From positions 1-19,664 of the forward strand of contig JAGKXC010000038.1 of assembly GCA_021151535.1 (NCBI GenBank): DNA of 19,664 nt, read 5' to 3'. This document shows, piece by piece, positions 6,551 through 13,517 of the stretch. Position 1 is the stretch's first letter; each line of letters opens with the position of its first letter. A model generated the notes under the pieces. It made no database searches. It was not told where the DNA came from and saw only the letters and a program-made list of their open reading frames with translations. This stretch comes from Sphingobacteriia bacterium. GTDB taxonomy: Bacteria; Bacteroidota; Bacteroidia; NS11-12g; UBA955. A program made the position numbers and the translations under genes.

Positions 6551-6577
6551 AAGGAGTGCTTTTACGCACTCCTTTTT
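6551..6577 (+). terminator. Intrinsic terminator or attenuator after tuf
   Basis: AAGGAGTGC (6551-6559) pairs perfectly with GCACTCCTT (6566-6574) around a 6-base loop, and the T-run extends to 6577. An A-run precedes it. tRNA-Trp begins only 3 bases later with no visible promoter between, so the site must be leaky for secE-nusG and the genes beyond to be transcribed from the upstream promoter. Confidence 0.8.
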
Positions 6578-6579
6578 CT

Positions 6580-6650
6580 ACGGGCATAGTTCAATGGTAG
6601 AATAGAGGTCTCCAAAACCTTTGATCAGGGTTCGAATCCTTGTGCCCGTG
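6580..6650 (+). tRNA. tRNA-Trp (anticodon CCA)
   Basis: The acceptor ACGGGCA pairs with TGCCCGT (6643-6649); discriminator G6650. The anticodon stem GAGGT/ACCTT (one G-T pair) encloses CTCCAAA, giving CCA. CCA is not encoded at the 3' end. It lies between tuf and secE, 14 bases before the secE ATG. Confidence 0.96.
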
Positions 6651-6664
6651 CTAATAAAAGCGCA

Positions 6665-6862
6665 ATGTTTGGAAGAATCAGTCATTACTTCCGTGAGGCA
6701 AAAGATGAATTGGTAAACAAGGTATCTTGGCCTACATGGGAAGAATTGAGAGAAAGCACATGGATTGTGCTTATCGCCTCATTGATATTTGCTCTAGTTA
6801 TTTGGGCATTGGATAGCGTATTGGGTGTATCATTAACCCAATTCTATAAACTGTTTAAATAA
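6665..6862 (+). CDS. secE: Preprotein translocase subunit SecE, 65 aa
   Basis: SecE clamps the SecY channel in the inner membrane. This is the short one-helix form: an amphipathic N-terminal helix, the conserved VSWPTWEELRES segment (20-31) and one membrane helix at about 32-54 (WIVLIASLIFALVIWALD). Length fits short bacterial SecE proteins. It lies directly before nusG, the nearly universal arrangement, and 14 bases after tRNA-Trp, so its mRNA 5' end is probably made by tRNA processing. Confidence 0.96.
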   Translation: MFGRISHYFREAKDELVNKVSWPTWEELRESTWIVLIASLIFALVIWALDSVLGVSLTQFYKLFK

Positions 6863-6869
6863 GAACAAG

Positions 6870-7421
6870 ATGACAAACACAGAAGAAAGACACAAATGGT
6901 ATGTAGTTCGCGCGATCACCGGACAGGAGAAGAAGGTGAAGCACAATATTGAGGTTGAGTTAGAGCGCGACCGTAAGACTGATTTTGTGCCTGATATTCT
7001 GATTCCAACCGAGAAGGTTTACCAGATAAAAAATGGTAAGAAGACCATCAAGGAAAGAAATGCATTCCCTGGTTACATTTTGATTCACGCAGATTTCTCT
7101 GATCCAGAGATTATGCCGTTGATTAAGAGTGTAAGTGGGGTTGTTGGTTTTTTGGGAGCTAAGGACCAGCCGGTTCCATTGCGTCCTAGTGAACTAAGCA
7201 GAATTTTAGGAACTGCAGACAGTTTAACTGACACAGAAGTGGTTGATGACGAGCACTTCATGGTAGGGGAGGCTGTTAAGGTAATAGATGGCCCATTCAA
7301 TGATTTCGATGGAGTTATTGAGGAGGTTAATGAGGAGAAGCGTAAACTCAAGGTTATGGTTAAGATTTTCGGACGCCGTACACCGTTAGAGTTGAACTAC
7401 AACCAAATTCAGAAATTGTAA
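6870..7421 (+). CDS. nusG: Transcription elongation and termination factor NusG, 183 aa
   Basis: NusG binds RNA polymerase at the clamp and links it to Rho or to the ribosome. The N-terminal NGN domain starts with HKWYVVRAITGQEKKV and includes NAFPGYILI. The C-terminal KOW domain covers about residues 136-165 (VKVIDGPFNDFDGVIEEVN) and ends with GRRTPLELNYNQIQKL. Length is normal, with no inserted domain. It begins 7 bases after secE and ends 12 bases before rplK, all within one transcription unit. Confidence 0.97.
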   Translation: MTNTEERHKWYVVRAITGQEKKVKHNIEVELERDRKTDFVPDILIPTEKVYQIKNGKKTIKERNAFPGYILIHADFSDPEIMPLIKSVSGVVGFLGAKDQPVPLRPSELSRILGTADSLTDTEVVDDEHFMVGEAVKVIDGPFNDFDGVIEEVNEEKRKLKVMVKIFGRRTPLELNYNQIQKL

Positions 7422-7433
7422 CGTAACAGTAAA

Positions 7434-7871
7434 ATGGCAAAAGAAATAACAGGGTATGTAAAGCTACAGGTTAAAGGTGGTCAGGCCAACCCAGCGCCAC
7501 CGATTGGTCCGGCATTGGGTTCAAAGGGTTTGAACATCATGGACTTCTGTAAGCAATTTAACGCTCGTACACAAGACAAGATGGGTAAGGTGTTGCCGGT
7601 GGTAATCACGGTTTATGCAGATAAATCATTTGATTTCATCATTAAAACTCCTCCTGTGGCAACGCAATTGTTAGAAGTAACAAAGTTGCAAAAAGGTTCA
7701 GCTGAGCCAAACAGAAAGAAAGTAGGTTCTGTTTCTTGGGATCAAGTTCGCCAGATCGCACAAGATAAGATGCCTGATTTAAACTGCTTCACTGTTGAAT
7801 CAGCAATGAAACTCGTTGCAGGAACTGCACGTAGTATGGGTATCACAGTAACAGGGGACGCTCCCTTTTAA
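7434..7871 (+). CDS. rplK: 50S ribosomal protein L11, 145 aa
   Basis: L11 binds the GTPase-associated region of 23S rRNA and is needed for RelA activation in many bacteria. The N-terminal domain carries the proline-rich APPIGPALGSKGLNIMDFCK stretch (21-40), where thiostrepton-type antibiotics act in other species; the motif is intact. The C-terminal rRNA-binding domain ends with ARSMGITVTGDAPF. Length is normal. The 12-base gap before it leaves no room for a separate leader, so any L1 feedback site would have to overlap the end of nusG or the start of rplK. Confidence 0.98.
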   Translation: MAKEITGYVKLQVKGGQANPAPPIGPALGSKGLNIMDFCKQFNARTQDKMGKVLPVVITVYADKSFDFIIKTPPVATQLLEVTKLQKGSAEPNRKKVGSVSWDQVRQIAQDKMPDLNCFTVESAMKLVAGTARSMGITVTGDAPF

Positions 7872-7881
7872 TTAAATTGTT

Positions 7882-8577
7882 ATGAAAGTTGGTAAAAAAA
7901 GAAAAGAAGCGCTAGCAAAATACGATAACACCAAGACTTACACTTTGATGGAAGCTTGTAAAATCGTAAAAGAAATTTCAAGCACTAAGTTTGATTCTTC
8001 TGTTGATATTGACGTTCGATTGGGCGTTGATCCTCGTCAGGCTAATCAAATGGTACGTGGTGTTGCCTCATTGCCTCATGGCTTGGGTAAGACTGTTCGC
8101 GTATTGGTGTTGTGTACTCCTGATAAAGAAGCAGAAGCTAAAGAAGCGGGTGCAGATCACGTTGGATTGGACGATTATATCGAGAAGATCTCAGGTGGCT
8201 GGACCGATATCGACATCATCATTGCTGTTCCTAGTGTAATGGCTAAGTTGGGTCGTTTGGGTAAAGTATTGGGTCCGCGTAACTTGATGCCAAACCCAAA
8301 GAGTGGTACTGTTACTTTAGAAGTTGGCAAAGCTGTAACTGAGGTTAAAGCTGGTAAGATTGACTTTAAAGTAGACAAAACAGGTATCATTCATACCTCA
8401 ATTGGTAAATCTTCATTTGATGCTGATAAACTATCTGAAAACGCAACTGAATTGATTCAGGTGTTGCACAGATTGAAGCCAAGTGCTGCAAAAGGTACTT
8501 ACTTCAAGAGCATTTACATGAGCAGTACCATGAGTCCAAGTATTATTATCGATGTTAAATCTATTCCTGGAATCTAA
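7882..8577 (+). CDS. rplA: 50S ribosomal protein L1, 231 aa
   Basis: L1 forms the mobile stalk near the ribosomal E site and in many bacteria represses its own operon. The first domain starts MKVGKKRKEALAKYD, and the hallmark GPRNLMPNPKSGTV loop lies at about 131-144. The C-terminal half returns to the first domain with SAAKGTYFKSIYMSSTM and DVKSIPGI. Length is normal. The gene is 10 bases after rplK and only 5 bases before rplJ. Confidence 0.98.
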   Translation: MKVGKKRKEALAKYDNTKTYTLMEACKIVKEISSTKFDSSVDIDVRLGVDPRQANQMVRGVASLPHGLGKTVRVLVLCTPDKEAEAKEAGADHVGLDDYIEKISGGWTDIDIIIAVPSVMAKLGRLGKVLGPRNLMPNPKSGTVTLEVGKAVTEVKAGKIDFKVDKTGIIHTSIGKSSFDADKLSENATELIQVLHRLKPSAAKGTYFKSIYMSSTMSPSIIIDVKSIPGI

Positions 8578-8582
8578 GTAGT

Positions 8583-9104
8583 ATGAACAAGAACGATAAA
8601 GCTGCAGTTGTAGCAGAATTAACTGAAACATTCAAAAACAACAACTTTGTATATCTTGCCGATACTACTGGTTTAACGGCAAACGAAACAAACGCATTAA
8701 GAAGAATGTTGTTTGCTAAAGGAGTAAGTATGGTAATGGTGAAGAACACCTTATTGCGTATTGCGATGCAAGAAAGCGGCAAAGACTTTGGCGCTTTGCA
8801 AGATCGTAGCATGAAGGGTCAAACTTGTGTATTAACTTCTGAAGTACAAAAGGCTCCAGCGGAAAGCTTGAAGCAATTCCGGGGTGCTAAAGATAAGCCT
8901 GTATTAAAAGGTGCTTGGATTGATAACGCTGTATTTTTGGGCGATGATCAATTGGCAACTTTGGTAAACTTGAAGACCAAGGAAGATTTGGTTGGAGAGA
9001 TCATTGGCTTGTTGCAATCTCCTATCAAGAACGTTATCGGTGGCTTGCAGAACAGCGGTCCACAGAAAATTGGTGGCTTGATCAAAGCTTTGGAAGAGAG
9101 ATAA
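8583..9104 (+). CDS. rplJ: 50S ribosomal protein L10, 173 aa
   Basis: L10 anchors L7/L12 dimers to the ribosomal stalk. The N-terminal globular domain includes ADTTGLTANETNALRRML and KGVSMVMVKNTLL, the usual rRNA-binding segments. The C-terminal helix (about 140-173, ending GGLIKALEER) is where L7/L12 dimers bind. Length is normal. Translation starts 5 bases after rplA stops, so the long L10-binding leader known in E. coli cannot lie between these two genes. Confidence 0.97.
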   Translation: MNKNDKAAVVAELTETFKNNNFVYLADTTGLTANETNALRRMLFAKGVSMVMVKNTLLRIAMQESGKDFGALQDRSMKGQTCVLTSEVQKAPAESLKQFRGAKDKPVLKGAWIDNAVFLGDDQLATLVNLKTKEDLVGEIIGLLQSPIKNVIGGLQNSGPQKIGGLIKALEER

Positions 9105-9173
9105 TTCAATTCCATATTAAAATTTAAAAAACAAAAACTAACAAATTAAAAAAAACTCTTAAATTCAATAACA
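9105..9173 (+). other. A-rich leader between rplJ and rplL
   Basis: This 69-base gap is dominated by A and T with A-runs close to the rplL start and no Shine-Dalgarno. Such leaders fit efficient initiation in Bacteroidota. I see no hairpin or TAnnTTTG box, so rplL probably depends on upstream promoters, and the leader may raise L7/L12 output to the higher copy number it needs. Confidence 0.5.
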
Positions 9174-9554
9174 ATGGTAGATTTAAAAGAATTCGCGAAT
9201 CAGTTGGTAAATCTCACTGTAAAAGAGGTTAATGAACTTGCTCAAATTTTGAAAGATGAGCACGGTATTGAACCTGCTGCTGCTGCTGTTGCTGTAGCTG
9301 CCCCAGCTGCTGGTGGTGGTGACGGTGCTGCTGCTGCTGAGCAAACAGAATTCGACGTTATTTTAACTAACGCTGGCGCTAACAAGTTGCAAGTTGTTAA
9401 GGTTGTAAAAGACTTAACTGGCTTGGGCTTGAAAGAGGCTAAAGACGTAGTTGACGGTGCCCCTAAGGCTGTTAAAGAAAAAGTTTCAAAAGCTGAAGCT
9501 GAAGATTTAGCTGCTAAATTGAAAGAGGCTGGCGCTGAAGTTGAAGTCAAGTAA
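9174..9554 (+). CDS. rplL: 50S ribosomal protein L7/L12, 126 aa
   Basis: L7/L12 dimers form the flexible stalk that recruits translational GTPases. The three standard parts are visible: an N-terminal dimerisation helix region (1-30), a flexible Ala/Gly hinge (about 34-56, rich in GCT codons) and the globular C-terminal domain (58-126) with LQVVKVVKDLTGLGLKEAKD and the final AGAEVEVK. Length is normal. The gene is separated from rplJ by 69 A-rich bases and is followed 17 bases after its stop by a strong hairpin-T-run before rpoB. Confidence 0.98.
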   Translation: MVDLKEFANQLVNLTVKEVNELAQILKDEHGIEPAAAAVAVAAPAAGGGDGAAAAEQTEFDVILTNAGANKLQVVKVVKDLTGLGLKEAKDVVDGAPKAVKEKVSKAEAEDLAAKLKEAGAEVEVK

Positions 9555-9570
9555 GATCCCAACACAAACT

Positions 9571-9612
9571 CCAAAAGGCCCCGGCGAAACCGTGGGCCTT
9601 TTGGGCGTTTTT
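9571..9612 (+). terminator. Strong intrinsic terminator or attenuator between rplL and rpoB
   Basis: CCAAAAGGCCC (9571-9581) pairs with GGGCCTTTTGG (9594-9604), and CGG/CCG extends the stem inside across a 1-base bulge, closing a CGAAA loop. A short GCG and five Ts follow (9608-9612). The stem of about 14 bp with a T-run should stop much of the polymerase, lowering rpoBC relative to ribosomal protein genes. Confidence 0.8.
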
Positions 9613-9652
9613 AGGTAACAGAAAGATTTTCGTCGACGATTTTGTTACTTAG
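9611..9652 (+). promoter_or_regulatory. Second hairpin in the rpoB leader
   Basis: The 5' arm 9611-9623 pairs with 9640-9652 (13 bp including several G-T wobbles; core GTAACA/TGTTAC). The interior holds the 10-base palindrome TCGTCGACGA (9630-9639). The arm shares its first bases with the T-run of the preceding terminator. It could be an RNase III-type processing site or could compete with the terminator; both are inference. Confidence 0.45.
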
Positions 9653-9694
9653 AACGAAGACAACACCATTGTCAAACATTAAAAAAACCCAACA

Positions 9695-12600
9695 TTGAGT
9701 ACAACACAAAATAAAAGGATTTCTTTCGGCAAGGTTAAGCATGCCATTGAGTATCCCGACTTTTTGGACGTTCAATTAAAGAGCTTCCAGGAGTTTTTCC
9801 AATTAGACACGCCATCTGACATGCGTGAGGGCGAAGGATTGTACAAGGTATTTGCGGAAAATTTTCCCATTACAGATACCCGTAACATCTTCGTATTAGA
9901 GTTCCTCGATTACTTTGTTGATCCCCCACGTTACACCCTACAAGAGTGTATCGAAAGAGGTTTAACATACGCAGTTCCTTTGAAGGCTAAGTTAAAATTG
10001 AGCTGTAATGATCCTGAACACGAGGATTTCCAAACCATCGTTCAAGATGTTTATTTAGGTACTATTCCTTACATGACCCCCAACGGCACCTTTATTATTA
10101 ATGGTGCTGAACGTGTTATTGTGAGCCAGTTGCACCGTTCACCAGGTGTATTCTTTGGACAGAGTATTCACTCTAATGGTACCAAGTTATATTCTGCTCG
10201 TGTAATTCCATTCAAGGGTTCTTGGATTGAATTTGCAACAGACGTTAACGCGGTGATGTATGCTTATATCGATCGTAAGAAAAAGTTCCCTGTAACAACT
10301 TTGTTACGTGCCATCGGTTTTGAAGGCGATAAGGATATCTTGGATATATTCGGTTTAAGTGAAGAAGTTAAAGTTTCTAAGGCGGGCTTGAAGCGCGTTG
10401 TAGGTCGTAAATTGGCTGCACGTGTTCTTCGCACTTGGATTGAAGATTTCGTAGACGAAGATACCGGTGAGGTAGTATCTATTGAGCGTAACGAAGTGAT
10501 TTTAGAGCGTGATACTGTTATCAGCGAAGATCATATCGATACTATCGTAGACGCAGGTGTTAAGTCTATAATCTTAACGAGCGAAAGCACATCTAACATT
10601 AGTTATGATGTAATTTATAACACCCTTCAAAAAGATACTTCGAACAATGGTAAAGAAGCTTTGGAGGTAATTTATCGCCAATTACGTAATGCAGATCCAC
10701 CAGATGAAGAAACCGCAAGAGGTATTATCGAGCGTTTGTTCTTCTCTGATAAGCGTTATGATTTGGGCGATGTAGGTCGTTATAGAATCAATAAAAAGTT
10801 AAACATAGACACGGCTATGGACGTGAAAGTGTTAACTAAAGATGATATTATCAGCATCATCAAGTATTTGATTGAGTTGTATAATGGTTCAGAGATACTT
10901 GACGATATCGACCACTTAAGTAACAGAAGGGTTCGTACTGTAGGTGAGCAATTATATGCTCAATTCGGTGTGGGCTTAGCACGTATGGCAAGAACCATTC
11001 GTGAAAAGATGAACATTCGTGATAATGAGGTATTCACTCCTCAGGATTTGGTGAATGCGCGTACTCTGTCATCTGTTATCAATTCTTTCTTTGGTACAAA
11101 CCAGTTGAGCCAATTCTTGGATCAAATTAACCCATTGGCTGAGATTACGCACAAGCGTAGATTGAGTGCCCTTGGTCCAGGTGGTTTGAGTAGAGAGAGA
11201 GCAGGTTTTGAGGTTCGTGACGTTCACTATACCCATTACGGTAGATTGTGTACAATTGAAACGCCAGAAGGTCCTAACATCGGTTTGATTTCTTCATTGT
11301 GTGTTCACGCGAAGATCAATGGAATGGGCTTCTTGGAAACACCATACAGACAGGTAATTGACGGTAAGGTTGCAGAAGGTATCGTTTATTTGAGTGCGGA
11401 AGAGGAAGATGGAAAAACCATCGCCCAGGCAAACGCAGCTTTAGACGATAAAGGAAACTTTAAAACTGAAATGGTAAAAAGCCGTAAGGAAGGTGACTTC
11501 CCATTGGTTCCGCCAGCTCAGTTGGAGTACATGGACGTAGCGCCTAACCAGATTGTATCTATTGCAGCGAGTTTGATTCCTTTCTTGGAGCACGATGACG
11601 CAAACCGTGCGTTGATGGGATCTAACATGCAACGTCAGGCAGTTCCTTTATTGAGACCTGAAGCGCCAATTGTTGGTACAGGTTTGGAGGAAAAGGTAGC
11701 AAGAGATTCTCGTTCATTAATTAATGCAGAGGGCAATGGTGAAGTAGTTTATGTAGATGCTCGTGAAATTAAAATCAAGTATGATCATAATGATATGGAT
11801 GATTTGGTTTCTTTCACTGGCGATACCAAAACCTATTACTTGACTAAGTTCCGCAGAACTAACCAAAACTCTTGTATCAACTTGAGACCGATTGTTCAAC
11901 GTGGCGATCGTGTTAAAAAAGGTCAGGTTTTGTGTGAAGGTTATGCAACGCAAGGAGGTGAATTGGCATTAGGTAGAAACCTTCGTGTAGCTTACATGCC
12001 ATGGCAAGGTTACAACTTTGAGGATGCGATAGTGATTTCTGAGAAGGTTGTAAAAGAAGATTGGTATACTACAGTTTACATCACAGAATATGAATTGGAA
12101 GTTAGAGACACCAAGCGTGGTGAGGAAGAATTAACCAATGATATTCCTAACGTAAGTGAAGAAATGACTCGTAATCTCGACGATAACGGTTTGATCCGTG
12201 TAGGTGCAGAGGTTAAGGAGGGCGATATTTTAATTGGTAAAATCACTCCTAAAGGTGAAACTGAGCCATCGCCAGAAGAAAAATTGTTACGTGCAATTTT
12301 CGGTGATAAGGCTGGTGACGTGAAGGACGCTTCATTGAAAGCGCCTCCAGGTGCACAAGGTGTGGTAATTGGCAAGAAATTATTTGCTAAAACCAAGAAA
12401 GATAAAGGCGCTCGTTCTGGAGACAAGGCTAGATTAACGAAGATGGAAGAAGACCATCGCAAGGAATTGGGCATGTTGAAAGAGGAGTTGGTTAAGAAAT
12501 TGTTCCAATTGGTTGGAAGCAAAACTTCTCAAGGTGTATATAACATGTACAGCGAGGAGTTGATTCCAAAAGGAACCAAGTTTACCCAAAAGAACTTGTT

Positions 12601-13498
12601 GAGCATTGACTATAGCAATGTAAACTATCATAACTGGACATCTGATGATGAAAAGAATGAATTGGTAGTTAGATCATTGACAAACTATATCAACGTTCAC
12701 AACGAGAAGATCACAAACTTCAAACGCGAGCATTATGCAATTAGCGTAGGTGACGAATTACCAACTGGTATTTTGCAGTTAGCAAAGGTGTATGTTGCCA
12801 ATAAACGTAAGTTGAAAGTGGGTGATAAGATGGCGGGACGTCACGGTAACAAGGGTATTGTTGCACGTATTGAGCGTGAAGAAAATATGCCTTTCCTTGA
12901 TGACGGAACTCCTATGGATATCGTATTGAATCCATTGGGTGTACCTTCTCGTATGAACTTGGGTCAGATTTATGAAACTGTATTGGGTTGGGCTGGTAAA
13001 GAATTGGGTGTGAAATTCGCAACGCCAATTTTTGACGGAGCAACAAACGAAGAGTTGGATTCTTACACTGAAAAGGCTGGAATTCCTAAGAACGGTTTGG
13101 TTTATTTGAACGATGGTTTAACAGGTGGTAAGTTTGACCAACCAACTACAGTTGGTGTGAGTTATATGTTGAAGTTAGGACACATGGTTGACGACAAAAT
13201 GCACGCTCGTTCAATCGGTCCATACTCACTTATTACTCAACAGCCATTGGGTGGTAAAGCTCAATTTGGTGGTCAGCGTTTTGGTGAGATGGAAGTATGG
13301 GCGTTGGAAGCATTTGGTGCATCTAACATCTTGCGTGAAATCCTTACCATTAAGTCTGATGATATTGTGGGTCGTGCGAAAGCTTATGAAGCGATCGTTA
13401 AGGGCGATAATATCACCAACATTGGCACCCCAGAGTCATTTAATGTGCTGCTGCATGAATTGCGCGGCTTAGGTTTGGAAGTTACTTTCATGGAATAA
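9695..13498 (+). CDS. rpoB: RNA polymerase beta subunit, 1267 aa
   Basis: This is the catalytic beta subunit of RNA polymerase, of normal Bacteroidota length. The rifampicin-binding region starts at G467 (GTNQLSQF) and keeps residues matching E. coli Q513, D516, H526 and S531 at Q473, D476, H486 and S491, so no common resistance change is present. The GDKMAGRHGNKG segment is at 1043-1054, and the C-terminal GGKAQFGGQRFGEMEVWALEA signature is present. The start must be TTG at 9695: an in-frame TAA lies at 9680-9682, no ATG or GTG follows before the conserved N-terminus, and the first ATG is at about residue 43. T520 occupies the position of E. coli P560 in the CPIETPEG segment. The gene follows an attenuator and is 19 bases before rpoC. 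Confidence 0.98.
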   Translation: MSTTQNKRISFGKVKHAIEYPDFLDVQLKSFQEFFQLDTPSDMREGEGLYKVFAENFPITDTRNIFVLEFLDYFVDPPRYTLQECIERGLTYAVPLKAKLKLSCNDPEHEDFQTIVQDVYLGTIPYMTPNGTFIINGAERVIVSQLHRSPGVFFGQSIHSNGTKLYSARVIPFKGSWIEFATDVNAVMYAYIDRKKKFPVTTLLRAIGFEGDKDILDIFGLSEEVKVSKAGLKRVVGRKLAARVLRTWIEDFVDEDTGEVVSIERNEVILERDTVISEDHIDTIVDAGVKSIILTSESTSNISYDVIYNTLQKDTSNNGKEALEVIYRQLRNADPPDEETARGIIERLFFSDKRYDLGDVGRYRINKKLNIDTAMDVKVLTKDDIISIIKYLIELYNGSEILDDIDHLSNRRVRTVGEQLYAQFGVGLARMARTIREKMNIRDNEVFTPQDLVNARTLSSVINSFFGTNQLSQFLDQINPLAEITHKRRLSALGPGGLSRERAGFEVRDVHYTHYGRLCTIETPEGPNIGLISSLCVHAKINGMGFLETPYRQVIDGKVAEGIVYLSAEEEDGKTIAQANAALDDKGNFKTEMVKSRKEGDFPLVPPAQLEYMDVAPNQIVSIAASLIPFLEHDDANRALMGSNMQRQAVPLLRPEAPIVGTGLEEKVARDSRSLINAEGNGEVVYVDAREIKIKYDHNDMDDLVSFTGDTKTYYLTKFRRTNQNSCINLRPIVQRGDRVKKGQVLCEGYATQGGELALGRNLRVAYMPWQGYNFEDAIVISEKVVKEDWYTTVYITEYELEVRDTKRGEEELTNDIPNVSEEMTRNLDDNGLIRVGAEVKEGDILIGKITPKGETEPSPEEKLLRAIFGDKAGDVKDASLKAPPGAQGVVIGKKLFAKTKKDKGARSGDKARLTKMEEDHRKELGMLKEELVKKLFQLVGSKTSQGVYNMYSEELIPKGTKFTQKNLLSIDYSNVNYHNWTSDDEKNELVVRSLTNYINVHNEKITNFKREHYAISVGDELPTGILQLAKVYVANKRKLKVGDKMAGRHGNKGIVARIEREENMPFLDDGTPMDIVLNPLGVPSRMNLGQIYETVLGWAGKELGVKFATPIFDGATNEELDSYTEKAGIPKNGLVYLNDGLTGGKFDQPTTVGVSYMLKLGHMVDDKMHARSIGPYSLITQQPLGGKAQFGGQRFGEMEVWALEAFGASNILREILTIKSDDIVGRAKAYEAIVKGDNITNIGTPESFNVLLHELRGLGLEVTFME

Positions 13499-13517
13499 TT
13501 ATTCTGCAAAAAACAAC

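Noticed and set aside
9242..9574. Minus-strand open frame of 110 codons opposite rplL
   Set aside because: Ala/Thr/Ser-rich translation is the shadow of the GCT-rich rplL codons.
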